Shown piece by piece: positions 8,432 through 15,601 of a stretch of 16,846 nucleotides of DNA (its first letter is position 1; every line of letters starts with the position of its first letter). Both the position numbers and the translations under genes were made by a program. The notes under the pieces are model-generated. The model was not told the origin of the DNA, searched no databases, and saw nothing but the letters and a program-made list of their open reading frames with translations. Source of the DNA: Acidobacteriaceae bacterium (GTDB lineage: Bacteria; Acidobacteriota; Terriglobia; Terriglobales; Acidobacteriaceae); the NCBI GenBank assembly GCA_031296355.1, contig JARLFX010000244.1, positions 1 through 16,846 on the forward strand, read 5' to 3'.

Positions 8432-8554
8432 AGACGTTTACACAAGTAAACGTCTTTCAGATCACGGAGTTGTGATTTTTCGTTGTACAGCGGTATACGC
8501 GTGTTTACGCCGGTAAACAGGAAGAGCGCTCAACAGCGCTTTGGCGTAAACACG
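8432..8554. promoter_or_regulatory. Inverted-repeat cluster, candidate oriT/relaxosome site
   Basis: Three short inverted repeats, each with a four-base loop, lie within 110 bases: AGACGTTTAC/GTAAACGTCT (8432-8441/8446-8455, loop ACAA), TGTTTAC/GTAAACA (8502-8508/8513-8519, loop GCCG) and AGCGCT/AGCGCT (8525-8530/8535-8540, loop CAAC). A further 12-bp pair, CGTGTTTACGCC/GGCGTAAACACG (8500-8511/8543-8554), competes with the second hairpin. The hexamer GTTTAC/GTAAAC occurs five times. A weak hairpin with a T-run (ATCAC/GTGAT, then TTTTT, 8461-8480) could end transcription from the left. MobF elements usually keep oriT beside the accessory gene that precedes the relaxase, which fits this place. 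I cannot identify the nick site. Operator function is an alternative. Confidence 0.55.
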
Positions 8555-8611
8555 TTGAAGATAGAAGAGTTCGACTGAACGGGTACAAAATGCCCGAGGA
8601 GGTCAGTTCCG

Positions 8612-9037
8612 ATGAACACTTCTCATTCGACAGTTCTTGATCGAAACAGCAACCGGCCTTCCGATTCTTCGAAACCCGGTTACCGCACGAAAACAGCGGC
8701 CACACGGTTTACTCCCGAAGAGCTTAGCGAGATTGAATCCGCCGCCGGAAATGCCGGTCAGGCTCTTTCGGAATGGCTGCGCGAAACAGCGCTGTGCACG
8801 GCGCGGCAGAAGCCCGCCGATCCGACCGAACTGGTCCTTGCCGAGTTGTGGGCCATGCGTTACACGCTGCTGAGCCTCTTTCATGCGGGAGCATTGGCGA
8901 CGGCGGAAGGCAAGGCGCTGCTGCCCGATTCCATCCTCAAAATCCGCGATCAGGCAGACGCCCGAAAGGCGGCACAGGCGCGCAAATTGATTGCGGATTT
9001 TCTCGCCCAGAACGACGCGAAGGGGTGTGAGCGATGA
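8612..9037 (+). CDS. MobC/TrwA-like relaxosome accessory protein
   Basis: A 141-residue protein, the first gene of the mobilization operon. After a disordered Ser/Asn-rich start, residues about 25-62 (RTKTAATRFTPEELSEIE, then GQALSEWLRETAL) match the strand-helix-helix pattern of RHH mobilization proteins such as MobC and TrwA. These bind oriT and help the relaxase load. The C-terminal half is helical and Ala-rich (about 75-135) and probably serves oligomerisation or partner binding. Start ATG 8612 has AGGAGG (8597-8602) nine bases upstream. Its stop overlaps the next start in an ATGA (9034-9037), so translation is coupled. It lies directly after the candidate oriT. Confidence 0.78.
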   Translation: MNTSHSTVLDRNSNRPSDSSKPGYRTKTAATRFTPEELSEIESAAGNAGQALSEWLRETALCTARQKPADPTELVLAELWAMRYTLLSLFHAGALATAEGKALLPDSILKIRDQADARKAAQARKLIADFLAQNDAKGCER

Positions 9038-9789
9038 TTCGGCGATTCATGATTCCAAAGTTAGTTTGGTGGTATACCGCCCTGGCAGTGCTTTGCGTCG
9101 GCGGAACCTTCATGCTGTGGAGCGCGCATGTGTGGACGCCAGCCCAGCGGCATTATCTGTGGCCGTACCTATGGTGTTCCCGGCCCAGTGCTGATCCGTC
9201 TTCTCAGGTTGCGCTGCGATGGTTTTACAAGACCGCTCCAGGCAAAAAGCCTGAAATTGCTCTGGAAGACGAGGTCGTTTTCAGAGCGGCAAACCAGCAT
9301 TCACTGCTGTTGTCGGCAACCGCGCGGCAGGCAGGATGGATGGCTCTGGAGCTTGGGCCGAAAGAGCAATATTCAACGGTCACGCTCAGGCCATTTCTTA
9401 AAGATCAATTCTTTGATGGAAACAATGCGTGGCTTGTCTTCTCCACGCCCTTGCTGTGTGGCCTTGTGAGCTTTTGTCTTGCTTGGTTGGGTATTGCATG
9501 GCTGGAGAGCAAATGGCGTTATATGCGCTGGCAACTGGAGCAAACCTCATGGTTCGAGCCGATGCTGTTCATACTCCGGAAGTGGATAGCCACAGCCGAG
9601 AAACTTTGTTCCCTCTTGCTGGCGCTGGTAGCGCATAGAACGCAGAATATTCCTGCCAAAGAAAAGCCAGTCCCACCACCGATTATGCCGCCAGCGAAGC
9701 CTGTACAACCGGCGTTCTCGCCCTTTGGGGCGACGAACAGAACACAGAAATCTGCTTTCACATGGAGCAAGAAAGACGAGATTGAATGA
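9034..9789 (+). CDS. Two-TM membrane protein in coupling-protein position
   Basis: A 251-residue predicted inner-membrane protein. TM1 is about residues 11-30 and TM2 about 133-156, with an intervening region of roughly 100 residues likely to be periplasmic. A basic, Trp-rich cytoplasmic segment follows (SKWRYMRWQLEQTSWF), then an amphipathic stretch (176-200) and a Pro-rich tail (206-232). The gene overlaps the MobC-like gene by four bases and precedes the relaxase, the slot held by the VirD4-type coupling protein in R388 (trwA-trwB-trwC). TM1-periplasmic loop-TM2 resembles the membrane part of TraD/TrwB proteins, yet there is no Walker motif and no ATPase domain. It could anchor the relaxosome to a helper coupling protein, or be unrelated. 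I do not recognise a named family. Confidence 0.75.
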   Translation: MIRRFMIPKLVWWYTALAVLCVGGTFMLWSAHVWTPAQRHYLWPYLWCSRPSADPSSQVALRWFYKTAPGKKPEIALEDEVVFRAANQHSLLLSATARQAGWMALELGPKEQYSTVTLRPFLKDQFFDGNNAWLVFSTPLLCGLVSFCLAWLGIAWLESKWRYMRWQLEQTSWFEPMLFILRKWIATAEKLCSLLLALVAHRTQNIPAKEKPVPPPIMPPAKPVQPAFSPFGATNRTQKSAFTWSKKDEIE

Positions 9790-9824
9790 ACGAAAGCATT
9801 GCCGATGGATAAGGAGCGTGTCTC

Positions 9825-12572
9825 ATGCTTACCATCTCGAAACCTCTTTCCGCGAGTCAGGCGCGCAACTACCATGAGCGCGAGTTTGCATCGGAAAAAC
9901 AGAATTATTGGAGTCGCGACCAGCAGGGCTTCAGCGAATGGCGTGGACAACTCGCCCAGCAATGGGGATTGCAAGGGGCAGTCGGCGATGAGCATTTCGC
10001 GCGGTTGACCGAAGGCCAGCATCCGCTCACCGAAGAGCAGCTTGTTCAGCATCAGGTTTCACGGACCTACGAAGGTAAAGGCGGCAAAGAGGTCACCAGC
10101 GTAGAGCATCGCGCCGGGTGGGATGCGACCTTTTCCGCGCCGAAGTCGGTTTCGATTACCGCGCTTGTGGGTGGTGATGACCGCGTGCGCATAGCCCACA
10201 GGGAAAGCGTCCGCACGGCGCTCGCCGAACTGGAGCAATACACGCAAGCGCGCATCGGTAATGTCCACTTGCCGGAAACTACAGGCAAATTCGCAGCCGC
10301 AACCTTCGAGCACGACACGGCGCGGCCCGTCGATGGGTATGCTGCGCCACAATTGCACACTCATGCCGTCATCTTCAATGTGACCGAGCGCGACAACGGC
10401 CAGACGCGAGCCTTGCAACCACATGAACTCTTTACTTCTCAGCGGTACGCAACTGCCGTTTACCGTTCCGAGTTGGCTTTGCGGCTTGAAAAGCTGGGCT
10501 ATGAAGTCGAGCGCGGTCAGCATGGACAACCCGAGATCAAGGGCTACACGCAAGAATATCTGGAAGCCTCCAGCCCACGTCGGGAGCAGATCAAAGAGCA
10601 TCTCCGCGAGCAAGGCATCGACGGAGCGGCAGCGGCGCAGATTGCAGCGCACCACACGCGCGACCACAAGGAATTGGTCTCACAGGAAGAAGTGTTGCAC
10701 CGTCACCGGGAACTTGCCGCTCAGTTTGGCAATCAGGCGGACAAGGTTGTTGCACTGGCACGGCAGCACGAGCAAACGCTGATCCGCGATCCACAGTCAA
10801 AGGCGCAACAAGCCGTGACCTGGGCGCGAGATCATGTTTTCGAGCGGTCCGCCGTACAGGATCGGCGCGCAATTCTGGAGTCCGCGCTGGCACGCGGTAT
10901 GGGCGAAACGACGCACGCCGATATTCGCAGTGAATTCGAGCGACGAATTGAGTCAGGAGAATTTCAAGAAGTTGCTCATAACGATGGCAGTCAGCGGTTC
11001 ACGACCGCTTCAATGATCGAGATGGAACGCGAGACCATCGTGCGGGTGCAAGCTGGAAATCGTCGGGACTACGGCGGCCCAATGCTGATTTCGCCAAGAA
11101 TCCGGATCGAGGCCGAAGACCGGCACCCAGAGCTGAATCATTCGCAGCGCCAGGCCGTGGACGACATCATGGTTTCGCGCGAAAAGATCGTAGGACTTGA
11201 TGGAGTTGCCGGAGCGGGCAAGACGACGGCACTCACCGTAATCCGCGAAGCCGCCGAGGCGGAAGGATACCGCGTTGAAGGCTTTGCTCCAACCTCTCGC
11301 GCCACACAAAAGCTCGCCGAAGCCGGTATGGAAACGTCCACACTCCAGAAACATCTGGCGCGCGGCACGCAGCCGGACACCGGCGAGAAGCGCCTCTATG
11401 TGCTGGATGAATCCTCGCTAGCATCGACCCGTCAGGTGCATGACTTTATCGAGCGATTGCAACCAAATGATCGCGTGCTGCTGGTAGGCGACCACAGGCA
11501 GCACGAAGCCGTGGAAGCCGGTCGGCCTTTTGCCCAGCTTCAAGGCGCGGGAATGAAGACGGTTCGGCTCGAAGAAATTGTGCGCCAGAAAGACCCAGAG
11601 TTGAAAGAAGTGGTCGAACAGCTTGCGCGGGGCGAAGTTCGAGAAGCAGTCCAGAGTCTTGACCTGCAAGGACGCGTCCATGAAATCAACGATCATGGCG
11701 AGCGCATCGCCGCTATTGCCAAAGAGTATGCGAAATCGCCGGAAAGCACGCTTGTGGTCTCTCCAGATAACCGCTCCCGAACGGAGATCAATGCGCATAT
11801 TCATACGGAGTTGCAAAGCCGGGGTGTCGTCAACGCCACCGAGCATAGCCTCCGCGTGCTGGTTCCCCGGCAGGACATGACCGGCGCAGATCGCACATGG
11901 GCCGAACGGTACGAAGTGGGCGATGTGGTGCGTTACTCGCGCGCGTCGAAAGAAACCGGCATCGGTAAGGGTGCGTATACACAGGTGAGGAGTATTGACG
12001 CAGCGGCGAACCGGCTGACGGTCCAACTACCGGACGGAGCCGAGCGCACCTACGATCCACGCAGGCAGCAGGGCGTTTCCGTGTTCCGTGAGGAGATGCG
12101 CGGCTTTTCCGAGGGCGACCGCGTCCAGTTCACCGCGCCCGTGAACAACCTCAAGGTAGCAAACCGCGAACTGGGCACCATAGAGAGCATCGACGGTAAT
12201 GGGCGATTGCGGCTCAGGATAGACGGCGGACGCGCAGTCGAACTCGACACGAGCAGGCAGACGCATCTTGATTACGGCTATGCCGTGACCAGCCATTCCA
12301 GCCAGGGACAGACTGCCGACCGCGTACTGGTTCACGTAGACACGGAACTTGGCGCGAAAGACCTGCTTAACAGCCGCATGGCCTATGTTTCTATCTCGCG
12401 CGGGGCGCAGGATGCACAGATTTTCACCAACGATGCTTCTGCGCTTGGGAAGGCTCTCAGCCGCGATGTGTCCCATGCGCCAGCCATTGCGCCAGAAGCT
12501 CTGGCCCCCAAGATCACTCCACAATCCGTTCCCGTTGAGGAAATCTCCATGGGAATTGGACTGGGCATGTAA
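9825..12572 (+). CDS. MobF (TrwC/TraI-type) conjugative relaxase-helicase
   Basis: A 915-residue bifunctional relaxase, close to TrwC length (966). The N-terminal relaxase domain holds two candidate nucleophile tyrosines, Y16 and Y28, D100 in GWDATFSAPKSVS, and the metal-binding histidines H163 (FEHDTAR), H178 and H180 (QLHTHAVIFN). It would nick oriT, bind the 5' end covalently and pilot the strand. The C-terminal superfamily 1 (RecD-like) helicase has Walker A GVAGAGKTT (460-468), Walker B LDESS (D528, E529), VGDHRQ (554-559), HSSQGQT (824-830) and a MAYVSISR motif. Start ATG 9825 has AAGGAG (9811-9816) eight bases upstream. It is the last gene of the mobilization operon, 35 bases after the membrane protein. 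The ending is Pro-rich and short, without the long C-terminal domain of F TraI. All catalytic motifs look intact. Confidence 0.95.
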   Translation: MLTISKPLSASQARNYHEREFASEKQNYWSRDQQGFSEWRGQLAQQWGLQGAVGDEHFARLTEGQHPLTEEQLVQHQVSRTYEGKGGKEVTSVEHRAGWDATFSAPKSVSITALVGGDDRVRIAHRESVRTALAELEQYTQARIGNVHLPETTGKFAAATFEHDTARPVDGYAAPQLHTHAVIFNVTERDNGQTRALQPHELFTSQRYATAVYRSELALRLEKLGYEVERGQHGQPEIKGYTQEYLEASSPRREQIKEHLREQGIDGAAAAQIAAHHTRDHKELVSQEEVLHRHRELAAQFGNQADKVVALARQHEQTLIRDPQSKAQQAVTWARDHVFERSAVQDRRAILESALARGMGETTHADIRSEFERRIESGEFQEVAHNDGSQRFTTASMIEMERETIVRVQAGNRRDYGGPMLISPRIRIEAEDRHPELNHSQRQAVDDIMVSREKIVGLDGVAGAGKTTALTVIREAAEAEGYRVEGFAPTSRATQKLAEAGMETSTLQKHLARGTQPDTGEKRLYVLDESSLASTRQVHDFIERLQPNDRVLLVGDHRQHEAVEAGRPFAQLQGAGMKTVRLEEIVRQKDPELKEVVEQLARGEVREAVQSLDLQGRVHEINDHGERIAAIAKEYAKSPESTLVVSPDNRSRTEINAHIHTELQSRGVVNATEHSLRVLVPRQDMTGADRTWAERYEVGDVVRYSRASKETGIGKGAYTQVRSIDAAANRLTVQLPDGAERTYDPRRQQGVSVFREEMRGFSEGDRVQFTAPVNNLKVANRELGTIESIDGNGRLRLRIDGGRAVELDTSRQTHLDYGYAVTSHSSQGQTADRVLVHVDTELGAKDLLNSRMAYVSISRGAQDAQIFTNDASALGKALSRDVSHAPAIAPEALAPKITPQSVPVEEISMGIGLGM

Positions 12573-12584
12573 CGTCAGGGAAGA

Positions 12585-12727
12585 GAAAGACATCCCCCGA
12601 TACCGAGAGAGCGTAGCCGAGGCCCGGCCAGTGTCAAGGCCGCGCTTTGCGCGCCGCTGCGCGGTCAAGAGCCTTGACACCGGCCTCCAGCCTCGGCTTA
12701 TCATCCAACTATCGGGGGATGTCTTTC
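12585..12727. repeat. 143-bp nested hairpin downstream of the relaxase gene
   Basis: A perfect 18-bp inverted repeat (12585-12602/12710-12727, core GACATCCCCCGATA) encloses three further pairs in nested order: AGCCGAGGC/GCCTCGGCT (12615-12623/12690-12698), GTGTCAAGGC/GCCTTGACAC (12631-12640/12671-12680) and CCGCGC/GCGCGG (12640-12645/12659-12664). The left arm begins 12 bases after the relaxase stop. The right arm is followed by TTTT (12728-12731), so it may act as a terminator. Its size and nesting exceed what termination needs. A structured RNA or a single-strand (lagging-strand) origin active during transfer is possible. Confidence 0.8.
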
Positions 12728-12800
12728 TTTTGCAAAACGTTAGCGATTAGCATCGACTTTGCATCGTAATCGTCGGATAATGAAGCCAGAGAGGGCTATT

Positions 12801-13058
12801 ATGACAATTCAGGTTGAACTCAACCCCGAGACTGAGGCCTTGCTTGCCGCCGCTGCACTGGTGCGCGGTATTGCCCTTGAAAAATATGCGGGAACCCTTC
12901 TTCACGAGGTGTTGGCCGCGCCTCCGGCAGGATCTGGGAAACTGACGGTGGACGAACTGCACGCCATGTTGCGTGAAATTGCCCTAGGCTCCGACAAATT
13001 GCCGCATGTGGATACATCGGCTTTGACACGGGAGAGCTTTTACGAGGGTCGTCTCTAA
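12801..13058 (+). CDS. VapB-like antitoxin
   Basis: An 85-residue protein paired with a PIN-domain toxin. It opens MTIQVELNPETEALLAAAA and ends in a TRESFYEGRL segment, a pattern seen in short VapB-type antitoxins whose C-terminal tail wraps around the toxin. The N-terminal part probably forms the dimerising, DNA-binding domain that autoregulates the operon. Start ATG 12801 follows GAGAGGG (12789-12795) at five bases; an upstream in-frame start near 12759 lacks such a site. Its stop TAA is immediately followed by the toxin ATG, so synthesis is tightly coupled. The family assignment rests on pattern and position only. Confidence 0.8.
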   Translation: MTIQVELNPETEALLAAAALVRGIALEKYAGTLLHEVLAAPPAGSGKLTVDELHAMLREIALGSDKLPHVDTSALTRESFYEGRL

Positions 13059-13520
13059 ATGGCTGATGTGCTGTATTTGGTCGATAGCAACATCCTGATT
13101 CGCTGGGTACAGCCAGCCGCACCGGATTACCCGATTGTTGAAGCCGCGCTCGACACCTTGGTTAAGTCAGGTGCTGTACTCTGCTACACATCCCAAAATC
13201 TTGGTGAATTTTGGAACGCGTCAACGCGGCCAGTAGCCCGGAACGGATTTGGGCTATCGCCAGACGAAGCGGACAAACGAGCAAGGATTTTTGAAGCACG
13301 GTTGAGGTTGCTTTCCGATAGTTTGGCCGTGCATGAAGAGTGGCGCAAGCTGCTTGTCGATTATGGCGTTTCTGGGGTTCAGGTGCATGACACTCGTTTA
13401 GTTGCCGCCATGCGCGTACACGGAGTAAAGCGGATTCTGACGTTTAATACCCGAGATTTTGTACGTTTTGCAGGGGTAGAAGCGGTGCATCCCGAAGAGG
13501 TCTTGCAGCAAAATCTATAG
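13059..13520 (+). CDS. VapC-like PIN-domain toxin (endoribonuclease)
   Basis: A 153-residue PIN-domain protein. The acidic, metal-binding residues are in place: D9 (LVDSNILI), E50 (NLGEFW), D111 (VHDTRL) and D133 (FNTRDF). VapC toxins cleave tRNA or rRNA and halt translation when the labile antitoxin disappears. The start ATG directly abuts the antitoxin stop, with GAGGG (13044-13048) upstream. The pair is the rightmost gene set of the element, about 190 bases from the right attachment repeat, where it can stabilise the element by post-segregational killing. The RNA target cannot be read from the sequence. Confidence 0.9.
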   Translation: MADVLYLVDSNILIRWVQPAAPDYPIVEAALDTLVKSGAVLCYTSQNLGEFWNASTRPVARNGFGLSPDEADKRARIFEARLRLLSDSLAVHEEWRKLLVDYGVSGVQVHDTRLVAAMRVHGVKRILTFNTRDFVRFAGVEAVHPEEVLQQNL

Positions 13521-13585
13521 CGATTGCAACCGCGGTATCTGCGCTGATTTTCTGACAAAAAGTACGCTTGAACGAGCACTTTTAC

Positions 13586-13607
13586 TGTGCCCAAACTGTG
13601 CCCAAAC
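13586..13607 (+). repeat. Right tandem 11-bp repeat, probable integrase arm sites
   Basis: Two copies of TGTGCCCAAAC at 13586-13596 and 13597-13607, followed by T13608, are identical to the left-end pair at 137-158 and in the same orientation. They lie 100 bases inside the right attachment repeat, against 49 bases at the left. The unequal spacing resembles the asymmetric P and P' arms of phage attachment sites. Confidence 0.65.
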
Positions 13608-13707
13608 TCTCAAAAAAGGACTGCACAGAACCTCACGGGACCGCATCGAAGTCTTGGCTAACTTTCTGTAAATAAAGAATCTACTGAATTTAGAATTCAC
13701 GCGTTGT

Positions 13708-13766
13708 GGACTTAAAATCCGCAGACCGCAAGGTCGTGGGGGTTCAATTCCCCCTCCGGGCACCAA
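13708..13766 (+). repeat. attR: partial tRNA-Leu duplication
   Basis: The 3' 59 bases of the tRNA-Leu region, from the anticodon stem through the T arm to CCA. The only difference is in the T loop (TTCAATT here, TTCAAGT in the intact gene). The 5' acceptor strand and D arm are missing, so it cannot be a working tRNA. It is the right boundary of the element, and bases after 13766 are host chromosome. Confidence 0.93.
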
Positions 13767-14114
13767 TAAAAAACATACTTCTATGAAGGCTACCCGCAGA
13801 GCACTACGACTTTTGTCTGGTGGCTGTTTTGGCGGCGCTTGGTTCGTACTGTTTTGTCTGTTGCCGTTTTGTATGCGTGGCGGTTGCGAGCGCCGCACGT
13901 AGCCAGCGATCTTCGAGCCTTCGATGCGGGTTAGAGCAAAACCAGAGTTCCCGTGTGGGACGCGATCCTCGTGCAAGGTGCCGTTTTCTCAAGGAAAACG
14001 GCACTCCGACACATCAACTTCCCTTACACCAACTCTGATTTTGCTATGGCGGTGCGGCGCGCGTCTTTCCATGTGGATTGGCCAGGCGGACTGGCCGCGC
14101 GGGGCGTGCTTGGT
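13767..14114. other. Intergenic stretch right of the element
   Basis: No convincing gene here. A minus-strand open frame across 13515-13976 reads through the tRNA fragment and is rejected. The only structure of note is the strong hairpin at 13978-14004 beyond the end of pncB. Confidence 0.5.
13978..14004 (-). terminator. Strong hairpin downstream of pncB
   Basis: GTGCCGTTTTC (13978-13988) and GAAAACGGCAC (13994-14004) form a perfect 11-bp stem with a five-base loop (TCAAG). It lies 110 bases past the pncB stop on the minus strand. No T-run follows on either strand, so termination is only likely, not clear. Confidence 0.4.
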
Positions 14115-15422
14115 TTATGCGGAGATGGGAAGATCGGAGACGCCGGCGGTGCCAAAGATCTTGCGGTAGCGATCGATTTCGTCTTGCGGGCCAAGGGCTT
14201 TGGCGTAGTTATCGGAGAGTTTGACGGCGGGGCGGCCATCGACTTCGGTGAGTTTGCAGACGAGGGAGACGGGATCGAAGGCGTCGCCGCCCTGCGGGTT
14301 GCAATCGCGAAAATCATTTGTCAGAAAGGTGCCCCAGCCGGCGGAGAAGCGGATGCGGCTGTCGAAGTGGGCGTGGAGAGCGAGGATGACGTCGACATCG
14401 AGAGCGTCGGAGGCGATGAGGCGCTTGGTGCGCGGGTCGCAGCCGCGAGAGATGAGCCAGTCGATGTACTCGTCTCCGGCGATGAATGGATCTTTGCTGT
14501 CGATGCGCTGGCCGGTCCATCGAGCGACCCAGGCGGGTGCGTTGGCGAGGAACTGGGTGGTGCCGAAGGTGTCGGGCAGGAGGATGAGCAGCTCGCCCTG
14601 GTAGGTCTGCTGCCAGAGTTCGAGGAGACGGTACTGGGCACTGCGGAGCTCGTCGTCGGTGCGGGCGAGGGCGGCGAGGGCCATGGGGAGCTCGTGGGCG
14701 TTGGTGCCGATGGCTTCGAGGTCGTGCTTGTAGGCGAGGAAGGTATTGGAGGTGCCGGAGAAGGCGGGACCAAGGACATCGCTCATGGCGTTGACGACGT
14801 ACTCCTGCCAGAGGAAGGAGTGACGGCGGCGGGTGCCGAAGTCGGAGAGCGAGAGGCCGGGGACGGCACGCAGGCGGGCCATCTTCTCCCAGAGGCGGGT
14901 TTTGGCGCGGGCGTAGAGGATGTCGAGCTCGAGTTCGGAGAGACGCTTGAGGCTGGCGCGGGTTTTGAGCTCGTCGAGGACGGAGAGGGCGTAGATCTCC
15001 CAGAGGGTGGTTTCGGTCCAGAGGCCCTCGAAGCGGAGGGAGACCTGGCCGTCGGAGTCTTTGGCCAGCTCAAAGTCGGAGAGGCGAAAGCCACTCTCAA
15101 GCCAGGCGAGGAAGTCGGGCTCGAAGATGCCGCGCTTGCCGTAAAAGGTGTTGCCGGCGAGCCAGATGAGCTCGGACTTGGCGAAGCGGAGCTGGCGGGT
15201 ATGCTCGAGCTGCTCGCGAAGCTCGGCGAAGTTGACGATGCGGCCGAGAGGGATCTGCGCGGTGCGGTTGGTGACGGTGAAGGTGGCGCGCGTGGTGGGG
15301 AAATGCTTCCAGATGAACTGAAGCATGAGGAGCTTGTAGAAGTCGGTGTCGAGCAGGGAGCGAGCGATGGGGTCGAGCTCCCAATTGTGGTCGTGGGCGC
15401 GGCGGGCATGGTTGATGATCAC
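14115..15422 (-). CDS. pncB: Nicotinate phosphoribosyltransferase
   Basis: A cytoplasmic enzyme of the NAD salvage (Preiss-Handler) pathway that joins nicotinate and PRPP, with ATP hydrolysis, to give nicotinate mononucleotide. With GTG 15422 as start it has 435 residues, slightly longer than E. coli PncB (about 400). The N-terminal SLLDTDFYKLLM motif is at about 22-33. SDFGTRRRHSFLWQ (193-206) carries phosphoribosyl-binding residues, and GTNAHELPMA contains H243, matching the histidine that is phosphorylated in this family. The start is uncertain: TTG 15506 would add 28 residues, and neither has a clear Shine-Dalgarno site. GTG was chosen because homology begins soon after it. It is a chromosomal gene outside the element, notably GC-rich, and I see no partner gene. 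Confidence 0.93.
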   Translation of the reverse strand: MIINHARRAHDHNWELDPIARSLLDTDFYKLLMLQFIWKHFPTTRATFTVTNRTAQIPLGRIVNFAELREQLEHTRQLRFAKSELIWLAGNTFYGKRGIFEPDFLAWLESGFRLSDFELAKDSDGQVSLRFEGLWTETTLWEIYALSVLDELKTRASLKRLSELELDILYARAKTRLWEKMARLRAVPGLSLSDFGTRRRHSFLWQEYVVNAMSDVLGPAFSGTSNTFLAYKHDLEAIGTNAHELPMALAALARTDDELRSAQYRLLELWQQTYQGELLILLPDTFGTTQFLANAPAWVARWTGQRIDSKDPFIAGDEYIDWLISRGCDPRTKRLIASDALDVDVILALHAHFDSRIRFSAGWGTFLTNDFRDCNPQGGDAFDPVSLVCKLTEVDGRPAVKLSDNYAKALGPQDEIDRYRKIFGTAGVSDLPISA

Positions 15423-15601
15423 GGAGTTTAGTTTAATGCGCGAGGGGATGCAGGAGGCTGAATTGGCTGAAGCGAGGGTAGTCCTGAAGACGGATCTGAA
15501 GCCCAACGATCGCTGCCGCGATCACGCGCCCATCGAGAACTTGCTGACCGTGCCGGTAGTGACCACACCTTGTTGCGGCCGGGGTGTGTGGGGCACTTGC
15601 C

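Larger units (their letters stand above)
30..13766. mobile_element. Integrative and mobilizable element in tRNA-Leu
   Basis: The element is bounded by a 59-bp direct repeat of the tRNA-Leu 3' end. Inside it are a tyrosine integrase with an excisionase-like partner, a MobF relaxase operon with a plausible oriT, a toxin-antitoxin pair and one large defence-like cargo gene. Matching tandem 11-bp repeats lie just inside both ends. No mating-pair-formation genes, VirB4 or VirD4/TraD ATPase are present, so transfer would need a helper conjugative system. Unusually, the integrase is about 5.7 kb from the left end because the cargo lies between attL and int. Confidence 0.9.

Noticed and set aside
10059..10667. 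Minus-strand open frame of 202 codons inside the relaxase gene
   Set aside because: It lies opposite the catalytic histidine motif region of a clear MobF relaxase and encodes no recognisable protein.
137..13607. CRISPR-like repeats
   Set aside because: The 11-bp units are tandem pairs without spacers and occur only at the two ends. I saw no cas genes.
13708..13766. Second tRNA-Leu gene
   Set aside because: The 5' acceptor strand and D arm are absent, so it is only the attR duplication.
13515..13976. Minus-strand open frame of 153 codons across the right att site
   Set aside because: Its GGGIEPPRP segment is the familiar false translation of a tRNA 3' end. It has no ribosome binding site and crosses the element boundary.
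13953..15431. Long plus-strand open frame (492 codons) antisense to pncB
   Set aside because: The translation is a low-complexity Glu/Gly/Ala/Val run, as expected opposite a GC-rich gene, while the minus strand encodes a clear nicotinate phosphoribosyltransferase.
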